NCBI GenBank assembly: GCA_963931925.1
Contig: OZ007569.1
Span: forward strand, 62,720,542-62,784,541
Source of the DNA: Onchidella celtica
Lineage: Eukaryota > Mollusca > Gastropoda > Systellommatophora > Onchidiidae
Length of the DNA: 64,000 nucleotides
Reading direction: 5' to 3'
Position 1 is the first letter of the stretch. Each line of letters starts with the position of its first letter. Shown piece after piece: positions 1 through 13,300 of this stretch. The notes beneath the pieces were generated by a model, which was not told the origin of the DNA, ran no database searches, and was given only the letters and a program-made list of their open reading frames with translations. Made by a program: the position numbers and the translations under genes.

Positions 1-829
1 GACTTTAAATAGGCCTAGCAGTATAGCAGTTGAAGTTTTGAACTTTTAGTATTATGTAAGCAAAATGATGTCTTTGAATTGATTTTATGTGATTAACATA
101 AAAACCATCAGTTTCGTTGCGCTACCAATAAAATGCAAAAATCACTACCAGTAGACCATGCGCGGGGCGAGGGGGCGGGTGTGCTGTATTATCGGTAGTA
201 TTGTTTAAACTTAATTCGACTAGCATAGGCAAGTCTTCCAATGTTAAGTGTATTTTCAAAGAATATAGTTTGACCATAGGTGAAAGATTACTAGAACTAC
301 TGGAAGTAGAGACTGGCGTTACATAATGAAGACTACGTACAAAGATGAAAATCTTGGAGGTTCCTTGTTTTTTTTAAAATTAATAATGAGTTATTGCAGC
401 AGAAACCGAATGCTGTCATTTAGTTTTATGCCGATATAACTGCTACTTTTTTTTTTTTTCTAATTCTATTGGAAATTGCATATTGCCTTACTAGCGGACT
501 TCATGACCTCAATGAATTGAAATCGTTGTGGCCCGGACTGCCTCATCAAGTAATGTCTCGTAAAGTGAATAATTGAATTAAAATTGTTAAGAATTAGGTG
601 TAGTTTAGCAGTCTTTCCTGCCAGGTCACCACTCTAATCCTACCTGATAGAGGGTTCAATTATATTTTAATATTTTTAGCCTACAAGCTAGAGACTGATG
701 GCGCTCAGGGGAGCTGAATTTAATCAGCATTATGCGGTTGCCGATTCAGAAGTTTTGGTTTTTTCTTTTGTATTTTTTATCTATACTGCATATTACCGAA
801 ATCTTAACTCTAAGCTTTCAGGCTTGACA

Positions 830-956
<127 letters not shown>

Positions 957-3900
957 TTCAACAGGTTTAGGAAGACAATAAACTTCGGCAAAAATTAAAT
1001 GCATGACATGACAGTGGTGATTCAACTGATTAACAATTTCTCCAGTCAAGATACATTGTGTACAGATTTATTCTGTTTTAAAAAAAAGAGGGTGGTGGTC
1101 ATACCTTTACAGGTCAGTCCAGGAAAGTAAAAGTTCGTTGAAATGTGGAGAAATCAATCTCGTTATAATGTACAGATAACTGGACATCCAGATGAATGCA
1201 GAAATTAATAGCTACATGACACTCGGGGTAGCTCAGATCTTTGACAAGTAATGCCCTCCCACCCCTAGTAAATTTAAAAAAATCAATTTAATAACTTGCT
1301 TGTGGAACATCCACAAATTTGAGGATCTTACGCGCAGGTGCATGCAACGGCTAACCCAGAGATAATTATTTACCACGTTTTAGTGTGAACGTAAGCAAAC
1401 AACGGAATCCAACTAATTCAGTGCATTAGCAATACCATTCCAAGTTCCTGGTCTCCTTCTTTCACCAAGGCAGAGAATAGCCTTAACCACACTGTTGGTA
1501 AACATACAAAAAAATTCGAGACGATTTCAAGTGGCACATGGTGTAGGCTACATTACAAAATCGGAGAGGCAAAGCAAGTCTACGTGCCGGATGTCATTAA
1601 CGAGAACAAGATCAGAGCTAGACCGAAGAACCAATGTGTGTGTGCGCGCGTCAGCGTGCGGTTGCGTGAATAAATGTTGTTGTCGAGTGAAAATGTCTAT
1701 GTATGGATGGCCATACCGCACCATGTCTTCCCATGTGCAAACCATTCCTTTTTATCTGTAACAAATTCTCATAGGACCAAGGATAAGTAATTAGTACAAT
1801 TTAGGACTCTCAAGATGACACATGGTGGTTCTTTCTCATAGTTTCAGTCCATGTAATGTATACATGTATGCACTTTTCCCCACTGTCTTTCAACTGCACA
1901 TCTGTCCACGCGCACTTGACATAGCCTACTCAGCCTCAATAAGACAGGTACTCTTTTTTTTTTTTCCCTACAAGTTTGTTCTAAATCACCGACTCACCGT
2001 GACAATCGCATCTTGCCAATATTATCTTGAGTCATGGGTTACGTTACAGATTGGTTATAAATCGGGTCATGTTACATATATGATATATATATATATATAA
2101 TTCATTTTGTAATAGCTCTTATCTGAAAAAGTGAGATAGGACAGATACATTTTGTGGCCTATCAAAACGTGATCTTTGTTATCTGTTTGGAAAATTCAGA
2201 AAACTGGGAACACGAAAGAGGTAGGCTACGACTGTGTCGCAAGAACGATGAGGGTGAAGAGGCAACTGTTCAGTTCGCCCCCCCCCCCTACCACCACTAC
2301 GTTTTTAATTCTACAGTTGGACGCTGCACAGCTTAACAAAAATCCGCTCAAGAATATTTATGTCCCTTGCCAGGTGATATCTTTTATCTTACCGTTACAA
2401 CCTTACAAGTGTAAACCTTTATTATCTTTTTCGTTCAGTCTATGACATTCCAAATGTTCAGGTAAACGATTAAAAAAAGAAAAAGGAAAACGAAATTACA
2501 AAATCATGACTACAATGAGGTGAAAGAGGCTGGTCATTAAAAGTATTACGTTTGTGATGAAAGGTCATGACCATCCTCGGTAGACTTTGGACCAGTTATT
2601 GCTTCAGGTGTTAGGGAAACTTTCGGACACTGAATGGAGTGGGTGGACTAATTGCCAAATCTCTCACTGACTTACCACTCCAGTAAGCTAATGAAGTGCG
2701 CGAAGGCCTGTGGAAGACATTAGCGGAGGAGGGGAGAGGCGAGCTGCGGTTGTAATTGCAGTCAAGGGTGTCTGAATTAGTGAATAAGGCCGCTGTGTCA
2801 AATCCGTAAAAAAAACAATTTGGAACTTTTCACTGTATTTTTAGTGCGCTAGCGCGGACGCCAGTGATGCTGCCCGGCTTGTTACCCTTTCTAACCTTTA
2901 GTTTAATTCTTCTCTAAGTGGCTGACCTCATGCTTCACTTTTGGCGGGACAATACCGTTAAATTTAGAGTCTTCTGGTGGTGTGGCCTTGACTTAAAACG
3001 TAACTCATCTTCTTCTTTCTTTCTTGTTTTTCTGTCCTCTTGTGCCGTTAAGGGTCGAAGGGAGACGCAACTTTCGGGCATGGGACCGATAGGTAACGCC
3101 TGCCATATTTCAGTTGTCTCTTTGACACCTTCTATCCGTCTTTCCCTGGGACACTCCTTTCCTCCGGATCCATGCCTGTTTCCAGTTATAAGCTCTATGT
3201 GCTGGCTGTTCGCTCTTATACATGTATTCATATATTATCTTAGCGTCTTTGAAATTTTAAAATTATCGGCGATTTGTTCTGAGAGTGGATCGCGGGCAAT
3301 GACTGGCATAGTCCGATTTTCAATGTTTTACAAGCCAGTAACCAGATGGTCCAAAAGGTCAGGGTTTGTCCTCGTTTGGGTTTTCCCTGCGGCTATCATG
3401 GTCAAGAGGGTCGTGCGAGTATGGGGATTCAGGTGATACAGCGGGATTTATTCTGTCAGATTTTTTAGCCATGTGTGATGAAGTGGGATGAGGCCAGGCG
3501 GAACATCAGCTTGTTTCCTGAACCCACCTTCGAAAGAGAAATTTGAGAATTTTGAGGGATCCAAGTGTAAGAAAGTCAGGGAAGTGTGTTACATAAGACC
3601 TACTTTGAGTGAAGACGAACGCCGCGCAAGCCCCGAAACGGAAGAAACACGTTTGACGTTTTCCAAAGTGAAGTATTTTCTATCGTTTTTTATCGGCTGG
3701 TATAATGTATATAAATTGTAATTTTGTACATAAAACCCATAAAATATACAATGTGTAATTCAATCATACAAAATGGAGACCCATGTGAATGTATGGTACC
3801 TGCAGAATTATAATAAATTATGGTCTAAGTATATTCGTAAACACGCAGAACTTTCACTGAAGTGGATTAGCACAATTATTATTCAGTGTCACAGTCAACA

Positions 3901-5568
3901 AATGTGGCTGTAATAACTGAAATCGAGAGAGCAACACCACGAGAGTGAGAGCCTAAATTATAAATGGGGCAAATTCATAGGCATTTTGTTCACAGTTGTT
4001 TGGTCATCGCTTGGATTGATTGGTGATTCAATGGCTTTATCGTTTACTTTGTAAAGTTTGACTAATATAAAAATGAAATTACAATATTTATATTATTCGG
4101 GTAAGTTCAGTGGGGTGTAGGCGCAGCACTGTCAAATCCGTCGATGGAGACTATTGCGGCGCTACTCTGTACAGTAGCCTAGATCGCCATGCTGCGCTGG
4201 TAGGCCTACATGCAGCTAGGCCTATGTCCCACAGTCTTCGCCAAGATAATCTTGACATAAATTAGAATGACACAGATCTTGGCAGTTTTGCAACGCCTAC
4301 TTACATAATTAATTAAAAAATAAGTTTTAATTCTGGCAAAACATATACTCTATTTGACACAGAATACGCATTTCGACTATGGTTATAGGCAATCGCAACT
4401 GCCATGTTGAATACCATAAGAGCTTCACTGTTGAGAATAATTTAAATTGATGGTCTCGACGAAAATTATCGCAAGCCTTTGTCAGTTCTGACACATTTCC
4501 CACCTGAACCAATTTTAGCTGAGAGGATATTTCGTTTCTTTCTGTCACCACTAGGGAATTTAAATCGTTACAATTATGTACATTATGCGTGGACGCACCT
4601 CATCCAGGACGTTGTTGTAGGTTAATGAATATTGACTAAATGGTGAGTAGACTGTCTGTCATGCTTGTTCTACGATTTACAAATATGTTAAGGAGTTAAT
4701 AATCATGGGGGGGGGGGGGGCTGACCTATCTCACGATAAGTAGTAGGCCTACATGTAGTGTAGGTTATTTTTCTTAATGTTTCATTGATGCCTCCGTTCA
4801 AGTGTGTTTACTGATATAGATTTTGCTGCCATTTGAAATACTTCACAGTGTTGTAGTAATTCCGTGGTATTGGAATAAATTTTACAGTATTAAACTTAAA
4901 AGTTAAACAGCTTTCAGCAAAGCAATCAGCCATGACTTGTTATACAATGATATAATATAAATGTTATACAATCAAGGCAAGATATGTTTCGTGAAAATTA
5001 ATTCACTTCGTGTCCTTATCAAACTACGCCGCTATAGTAAACCTTTACTTTAATGTTTTTACGTTTTAAGTTAAATTATTTGCTCCCAGCAATTACATTT
5101 GTCTACTTTATTTTTTTTAATTAAAAAGTCTAATTGTCTGTGGTCGAAATGTAATGAAAAATGTGTTTCTGCTACGACTTGGGGTGATAAACATGTGTCG
5201 AAAAATTAGTTGTGATCTGTTGGTGACACGAAGGAATTCGAAAAAATGTAGGTTTTTGTAATGTAGTTTTTTTGCCTTTTTTTTTAAATGTAAAGAACAT
5301 ACACACACAAAAGTTGTTTCTTCTTTATCACCGAAACAATCCAACAGACAAGCTCAGATATTTATCGATACTCGGAGTGGACGCGTCTGTTTGTGTCAAG
5401 TCAAAGATTTGTCGTTGTCCTTCATTCGCAAGCAATTGATACGTTATCACCAAATCGCGCGTCACTGATCGCGAGTCATGGCATAAAATGCTGTGCTGTG
5501 GGCCGGTTCTGTTCATGGGCGCAACAAGTTTTATTTATAAATCCCGTGTTCTGAAGAGAGTGTGTCAA

Positions 5569-5620
5569 CTGGGGCCAACAGCACTATGCTGAGGCCCCCG
5601 AGAAACAAAAGAACTCATCC
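5569..5620 (+). mobile_element. 52-bp LINE 3'-tail insertion with target-site duplication
   Basis: A 52-bp segment is flanked on both sides by the perfect 13-bp direct repeat GAGAGTGTGTCAA (5556-5568 and 5621-5633). About 50 bp of it recur almost identically at 30115-30165, at the end of a LINE reverse-transcriptase fragment. The segment contains a GGGGCC/GGCCCC stem-loop followed by an A-rich end. It is best read as a retrotransposition event truncated to the last 52 bases of the element. Confidence 0.8.
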
Positions 5621-5954
5621 GAGAGTGTGTCAAGGCGCTCTTCTTGTCCAGGAAAGTAACTTCAGATTTGTAAACATTTGTTTTTATTTCATAAGTTGTT
5701 GACCCGATCGGAGCCAGTGTGATCGGAGAGGCAAGGAGTTGGTAGGGCGATTAGTAAAGAGCTGTAAAGGAGATAGTTTTAATTGCAAATTCAAATGTAC
5801 AAGTCGTAGATGTAAAATAGTAACCAACTGATATCGTATTTAGATCTAGATAGAGTGCTAGACTCTAGCTGTATAATCTGAGCCTGCCATGCATGCGTGC
5901 TTTTATTTACAATCACATAGAGTCTAGATCTAGATCTAGCTAGTCTAGGCGACA

Positions 5955-5998
5955 CCACAGACTAATAAAATAAAATAATAAAATTTATCAGTCTGTGG
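5955..5998. repeat. Short perfect-arm inverted repeat
   Basis: Two 15-base arms (starting CCACAGACT and ending AGTCTGTGG) match at 14 of 15 positions around an AT-only loop of 14 bases. It could be a hairpin or a minimal MITE remnant. No target duplication is visible. Confidence 0.6.
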
Positions 5999-7118
5999 GC
6001 TACACCCAGTGCTAGTCTGTTAAAAGGCTTCCCTGTTCTTGTGCAAGAACTGTTGGTGGATCCATGATGTATGAATATGTTATCAATGTCTTTGTGGGGA
6101 GGGGGCGTTAGTCCAACTAATCCTTAGAAATTGTGCTGTAAGTAAACGTAGTAAGATTGTCTATAACTAGATGTACAGCAGTGCAAAAATAAATTTAAAA
6201 ATCATTTGCATCGACATGACTGAGCTGGTATGTGTAGATGTGTTCCAAAAAGATATAGTAGGCAGGCTACCCTAAGCTATTAAGAACTGCAGCAACATTT
6301 TTTAAATTTTTTTTTGCCAGTGGTAGATCTAGTTTCTGATGGCAGAAAAGGGAATTTGGGTTTGTGGCATTTGATTTGAATTCCTGACAGATAATATTGC
6401 TCACTTGAATTTCATCCCTATAGATATGTTAAGTACCAACAGGCAGAGATTATTGACAACAGTTCACATACGATGCTTAATTGTGCATTAACTTGGTAAT
6501 ACTGCAGCTAAAGGAAGTCTGTCGATCAGTGTTTGTATATTCACACTATTGTCTTCCATTCATTTTCTTTTAAAGAACAGACTGAGTTAATTAACTGCGC
6601 ATGCTTAGAAACTGTCCATGTCAGTAATTAGAAAATGTACCGTATTATTGCAAGGGTAATCATAAAGCATCACCAACTTCGTATCAGCGAAGTTATCATT
6701 TTACTTGGGTTTTTAATATAATGTGTAGACCCAAAGATGCAAGCAGGAGTTAAATATATAATTAAGTCATGGCATTGTGAAAAGCTCTTGTTCTTGTGTC
6801 GCTTTAAAATACTCTACTTAAAAAAAATAGACATCAAAACATTCCCAGTCTAACAAACATTCATTTGTATTGAAATATTTACTTTTAAAAGTTCCAAGTT
6901 AAATCACAGACAGGAAAATAAAAAATTCTTACACCTACCAACAGGGTAGCCAGAGTGCTTGAGCTGTATAATGTGTCTTACACGGACTCGGCATCGGTCA
7001 TGGCCATGCAGCAGATTTTCAGTACTTTAAAATCTAGGTTGATTTTTGCTCAGAACAGATCATGATTTATTTCTGATGTAAACTGGAAGAATGAATATTT
7101 ATGGTTTGTTCATTTCAG

Positions 7119-7332
7119 GTGGACTCACAGGCAGCACTGCTGAAACCACAAAATGGCCGTGGAGTATCTGATGAACAATGCTTTTTTTCTGCCCTTGATT
7201 TCCATAGCGTTGACAACACTTGTGAGCCTTACATTAGTGCCAAAACTCATCAAATTTTTCCACTATTTTAAATTTTTCCAAAGTATGCCAGGAGAGCCCA
7301 GTTACTCAGTTTTATATGGGAATCTTCACAAG
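7119..7332 (+). CDS. CYP4: CYP4 exon with start codon (codons 1-60)
   Basis: The acceptor CATTTCAG precedes 34 bases of 5' UTR and the ATG at 7153. The donor after codon 60 is GTAAGC. It encodes the membrane anchor and the start of the proline-rich hinge region (SMPGEP). At least one untranslated exon must lie upstream. Confidence 0.9.
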
Positions 7333-10300
7333 GTAAGCAGAACTGTGTTCTCGAAGTCTATGGTCGTAAGCAAAATATATGGAAGCACTTGCAAGCATGT
7401 GGATTTCAGACTTAATGCATGCATATACATGCACATTCAATTAAATCACATAATCATATATTATGTCTGTGAACTGAATCTGTATGAGCAGAATTTATGA
7501 CATTTTATGGAATGCAGATTGTTAGGCCTGGTTGTGTTGTGTATTGCAAGTTTTGCATCAGTTTCTGTTTTTAAGTAAAATTGTTTGCGTCATTGCCCAT
7601 GATGACAGCAAAATAAATAGAATATATTATATATTATATATGAATAAAAAATTTTCCTGAACAGACCATTTTCTACTACAGTTTCACAATTACATGTATT
7701 GTGTTGCATTTTTGTTGTGCAGTTGCCCTCTACAGGAGAAGGAAGAATTGCATTTGGCCGTAAAAACATGGAAATGAGAAATCCCAGGTTTTCGAGAATG
7801 TGGGTTGGACCACTGCGACCAACAATTGTTACATATCATCCAGAGACTGTGAAAATAATCTTGAAATCATCAGGTTACAATTTTCTTCTTCTTTTTTTTT
7901 TTTTTTTTTGCTTAATTAATACTGTGGTGTGAAATATTGTAAATCATGATGTTTCCTGCTCATTTATCAAACAATCACAAAGTGCCACACATTCTATTTA
8001 ATTCATTTTGTTGTTTTGTTTTGTTTTTTGTCAGTGCTGGTGAAACTGGTAATGAAGTCTCCTAGTTGTATTGTTCACAGACTGATAAATTTATTTTTTC
8101 CTTTTTTTTTTTGTTTGTTTGAGAAATTAACTTTGAAGTGCAACTAACTAGATCATGTTTGGGTTGAAAATGTTGATCATTAGTTGTTGATTCTTAAAAC
8201 TGTATTATGATGTTCAAACTCACGAACAAAAGAAGCTTTTATTATTTTTTTTCTTTTGTATGCAGATTCTGCAGGTTCCAATGTTTGTGTTTTCCATTTG
8301 ACTTTTTTATTGAATAGATAAAAGGTATTATTACAGACTTCTCTTTTACCAGGTTTATATGTTGGAATGTGCTTCTATCACTGTCTGAATTGTGAAAAGA
8401 AAAAATAAGACACATGTTTGCAATATTTTATGTGAAACGAATAATGTTTCTCCGCATGAAGCCAGGAATGGTAATCATTGATTACATGTAACTTATGCAA
8501 ATATTATCAGTACTTGCTTTTGCTATTGTCAGTGACATTATTTTAAGATCTGACATAGATTTTTTTATTACATACCGATGATACCAGTGTTGAGGTTTTC
8601 ACATTAGTATATATATATCATCATGGAGGAGCCAAATTCATGTGACTTGATTTTGAAAACTTTTCAGGAGCAACCGAAAACTAATTAATTTTCTTGCTAT
8701 GTTAATTTAGTAGGTGCTTTTCTTGCTTTATTTTTAAGAAACACTCATATATATGTCAGTTGTGATAATTAGCAAATGTAAAATTAATGATGAGTTGATG
8801 ACAAAACACGCATCTGTTCATGTATGAAATGAGTTCTTCCGTACATACATATTCTTACAATAGGGTTGATTTTTTTTCATTTATGTGATTTAACAAAAAT
8901 TTTGGTACAATCATAATTGGCTTGAAAATGAAAAGTAACAGTCCATTCATTTTATTCTTGAATATTCCTATCCTTTTTACTGGTCTCGTTCTTTCTCATC
9001 CTACATCCCTTTCCCTCTTCTCTTCAGCACTCTCCCTTTGTCCTTTGTCCTCATCTATCCATCCAGCCTCTTACTTTAAGGCATTCGCAAATGTAAAAAG
9101 TTTTACAGGACAAAATTCAGGAAGTAAAAAAATGTTGTGCATCATTTGAGAAATTTCAATATAATTCAGTGAGTGAACTGAAACTACAATATAAAAATCC
9201 AAAAATGTTGGGAAAATGGAAAAATTGTTGTTCCAAAAATGTCATTATCTGAGTTTTTCCTGAAGTCCCAAATATGATCCAATCGATAGAGTACCATTCA
9301 AATCCAAATTTGAAGGTCATCATGAAAAGGGATCAATTGAGCGGTGAACAGGATGCAAATTAGACCCCATGACAACTCAAAGTTTAGATGATTGCACCAG
9401 GAAGTGAAATCAAAATTTGAAAAGAACAAAATGACATGAACCTCTTGGAACAGAGAGACTACAAGGGGTTTTTCGAGGAAGATAACTCTTGTCAAACAAG
9501 TGTTTTGGTCCCTGGCCACCCTGCAGTTGATAGGCTTGGGGACACACCCATGTCATGAGCTTAGATGTTCTCCTGCAGTCTTTGGGTGGTAGTTAAGTGG
9601 ATCTTAATCACTTGCTTGGCACTCAGTTCTTGACATTCCAAACTATCAGAGACTGAGTGCACACAGTCATGGGATCAGTAAGGGAACACAGCAGTTTTTG
9701 CCTATTTAAATTTAAAACTACAAGGTGTCTCAAAAAATGTATTGTTGCTATTCACAGTCTGAATGATCAATCAATTAGTATATATCCAAGATTTATAACT
9801 CAAATTAAAGAGAACAGATATGCAATTATTTGAGTTATCACACGTGTTCAGGGTGGACATTCTGGGCCAGACACTGATGACAATTCAGTTCAATAGAGTT
9901 GCAAACAACATTAAGCAGTTCATTTGAGTATACGTTAAGATCTATATCTGGTTGGAAACAATATACAGTCCCCCTCCAGTGCAACTGTTGTTGGCCGATT
10001 TATGTTTTCCCAAATGCTGCAGATCGATGAAAAAATGTGTATTTTATAACACGACAGGCTACAAATTTCTATGCTTTTTCTATGTATGTTTGTGTACACA
10101 TTTCTGGAGGGAGATTAATTCAGACTGAAGCCGCCTAACTTCATTTCGGCACTGTGAACTGAACAAGCATAAATTGCAGTTTTCATCTATCTCCAGATAG
10201 GAGAATCCAGACAAAAGCTGTTTGACTTACGCCAAAAACATTATTTTCTTGTATTGTCTTTTCTACAAAAAATATACTGACATAATAGAGAATTGTAGAG

Positions 10301-13300
10301 CATGATACAAGTTTTCTTTTGGTACAAACACACAAAAAAAGGAAAAGAATGATTTTGTCATCACTGTCATGTTACATGAATTTGGCTTTTACATAATAGT
10401 ACATTGTGATGAGTGATATGAGGTAAGAAGGACAAACAGTTAGATCAAGATAATTTGTCGTAAAATCAGTTTAAATTGAGAACATTTTCATGCTAGCCAT
10501 TACCTTTGCAAGTATAAATGCACATATGTATACAAGAAAGCCAACCAGCGCATGTATTTCCTCAGAAAGCTCCGCTTTTTAAAAGTTAGCAAAAGCATTC
10601 TGAAAATATTTTACACCATGGCTATTCAGAGCGTTTTGATGTATGGAGTTGTCTGTTGGGGAGGAAACATCTTACAAAAAGATAAAAATAAGATCAATAA
10701 TTTAATTAAAAAAGCATCCAAAATTTGTATCTGTGATCTGCCATATTTTGATGAGCTGTACACTGGTGCTTGTATTAAAAAAGCTAATATTATTATAAAT
10801 GACCCCCAACATCCCCTGAACAAGGAATATATAAGATCTGTAAGAAGTTTAAGGCTGTTGTCAAAGAAAACTAAAACTGAGCGCTACTTTAAATCGTTTA
10901 TTCCATCATCAACTAGGATGTTACAATAATGTCGTCATCTTGATCGTAATCTGTGCACAGTTGAATTATGTCCTGCGTGTCAGGTCAATGTGTTTTAGTT
11001 AGGGATGCATATTGTGTGCACTGTTAATTTTGTTAATTTAGTTAATTTATCAGTGTGTGTGTATATATGTGTGTGTGTGCGCTATGTATCATACTTTCTG
11101 CTTCTGTAACTGTATTGTTATGTATTCAATGATCAAAACAAATTTCCTTGTACAAGGACGAATAAAATTTATCTTATCTTATCTTATCTTATCTTACTAC
11201 TAAATTCATTGTTTTGAGAAAAAGTTACATATGAAAAACAAAGCAGCTCTATTCTGCCGTACATTGGAATTATGACATATGTTCATATGGGATGTTCTCT
11301 TTTGTCAGTAGCTCCAAAATCAAGAGGGTTTGGTCAAGTGTATGAGCATGTCGTCCCATGGATAGGAGAAGGCCTGATTGCCTCAAATGGAGCCATCTGG
11401 GCGAGGTCAAGACGACTCCTCACCCCAGCATTTCATTTTGATATTCTCAAACCTTATGTGGGTGTTTACAATGAGGCAGTGGATACACTTTTTGTAAGTA
11501 ATGAACATGTATATTACAGGTTTTCAGCCTGCTTTATATTAGCTGTGAGACTGTAGTGAACCTTAACAATTGAATAAATTAATTTTCTGAATATTTCCAA
11601 AATTCATGTAATGCAGAAGACATCAAGTATGTCATGTATTTATCAAGGATGGGAAATCCTCAGTTGTTGTTTTTTTTTTCATGAGAATGAAAATGTGTGG
11701 GCTCATATGTATGTCTGTGTTGTGTTTGGTGGTGGTGCGCTCAGTTCAGGAAATTTTTCTGCCTGAAGTCCCTCCCCATACCTGATTTGTGTACTTGTAT
11801 AACATTGTGAACAAGCTGTTAACAATAAACAAAATCCAACTTTTAAAGTTTATGCAGAGAGTTGATACAAGAAACACTTTGAATAAGTACTGTATTAAAT
11901 GTTTTGCTATCATTTCCTTCATTTCCAAGGCTCATTCTTTAAAAGTTATTTTCTCATTTCTTCCTAAGCCAACAATATTAGTTTGCAATTAGGTGATGGG
12001 TTTTCAGTGGGATGTGGGGGGGGGGGGCACAAGGACAATAAAGAGACTGACACTGAGACAGCTTCTATAAATAATCACCCATGGAGGATTTGCAGTATTG
12101 ATGTCAGCCAGTATATATATTGAAAAGACGGGGGAGTGGAGTGTAGAGGACAACTTTGAGGCAACCTAAATTTACATGTAATCACTTGTGGAAGATTTGC
12201 AACATAAAGGCTAACGTGGAGGGTTTGCAATACTGGCATCAGCCTCTGTATTGAAACGGTGGGGGGTTTTGCAATGTAGAGTCTAACACTGAGGCAGCAA
12301 ATAGAATAACCTGTGGTGGGTTTTTACAATGTGGAGGCTGATGCTGAGGCACTAATCTCTGCAGTAGATAATAGTTAAGCAACCAAGGATGAAAGAGAGT
12401 ATATGTGCTGGCAAATTGGAAGCGATTAAACAATATTAATTTTAAACGATCCAGTCAGCTTGTTAAAAATGCTTAGCACTTTTTTGCTTCGTCATCTCAA
12501 AAATATTTGTGTTGTTTTTTTTTCAGGAAAAGCTGGACAAATTTGCAGAGTCTGGTGAAAGTTTCGATTTTTGCCCACTGGTGACCTTATGCACACTTGA
12601 TGTCATTCTCAAGTGTGCAATGAGCTATGATGCTGATGTTCAAAGGGCAGAGTAAGTTACATCTTACATGTAGCACTAATTTCTTTGTTTGTCACTTCCA
12701 TTGTCACTATATGTAGTGGAACTTTCTCTTTATCATTGATAGGTAACCCTTTGTTCTGTTGGCTTTGCATTCATGGAAAAAGGAGGAGTAGACCTACATT
12801 TTAAAGGTTTTTATCTTGTATAACTCAATAGGCAAAGAGTACCATCTGCACCAAAACTTCTAATAAAATATAAGCATACAATCATCATCATCATCATTGC
12901 CTTTCTCACCCTGGATCAGGGTATAGGCCACCAACAAACACCTTCCATCCCTCTCTATCATGGGCCAGCCTCTTTACATTATTCCAAGTCTTTCCGCTTC
13001 GTTGCACATCATTTTCTCTGGCTCTTCTCCACGTTCCCCGCGGCCTTCCTCTTGATCTCTTGCCCTGGGGATTCCAGTCCAATACCTTCTTCGTGATGCT
13101 GTTTCCTGGCCTCCTGAGAGTGTGGCCGATCCATCTCCATCGCCTCCTACCAATTTCCTCTCTGACTGGGTTCTGTCTTGTTCTTTTCCATACAATTTCA
13201 TTGCTGACCTTGTCTGTCCATCTGATCTTAAGTAGCTTCCTCAAACATCTGTTGATGAAAACTTGGATTCTCTTTATGCAGGCCTGGGACGCATTCCAAG

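Noticed and set aside
2918-3436. 172-codon open frame on the + strand
   Set aside because: Low-complexity start, no domain, no homology that I recognise, and no splice context linking it to a gene.
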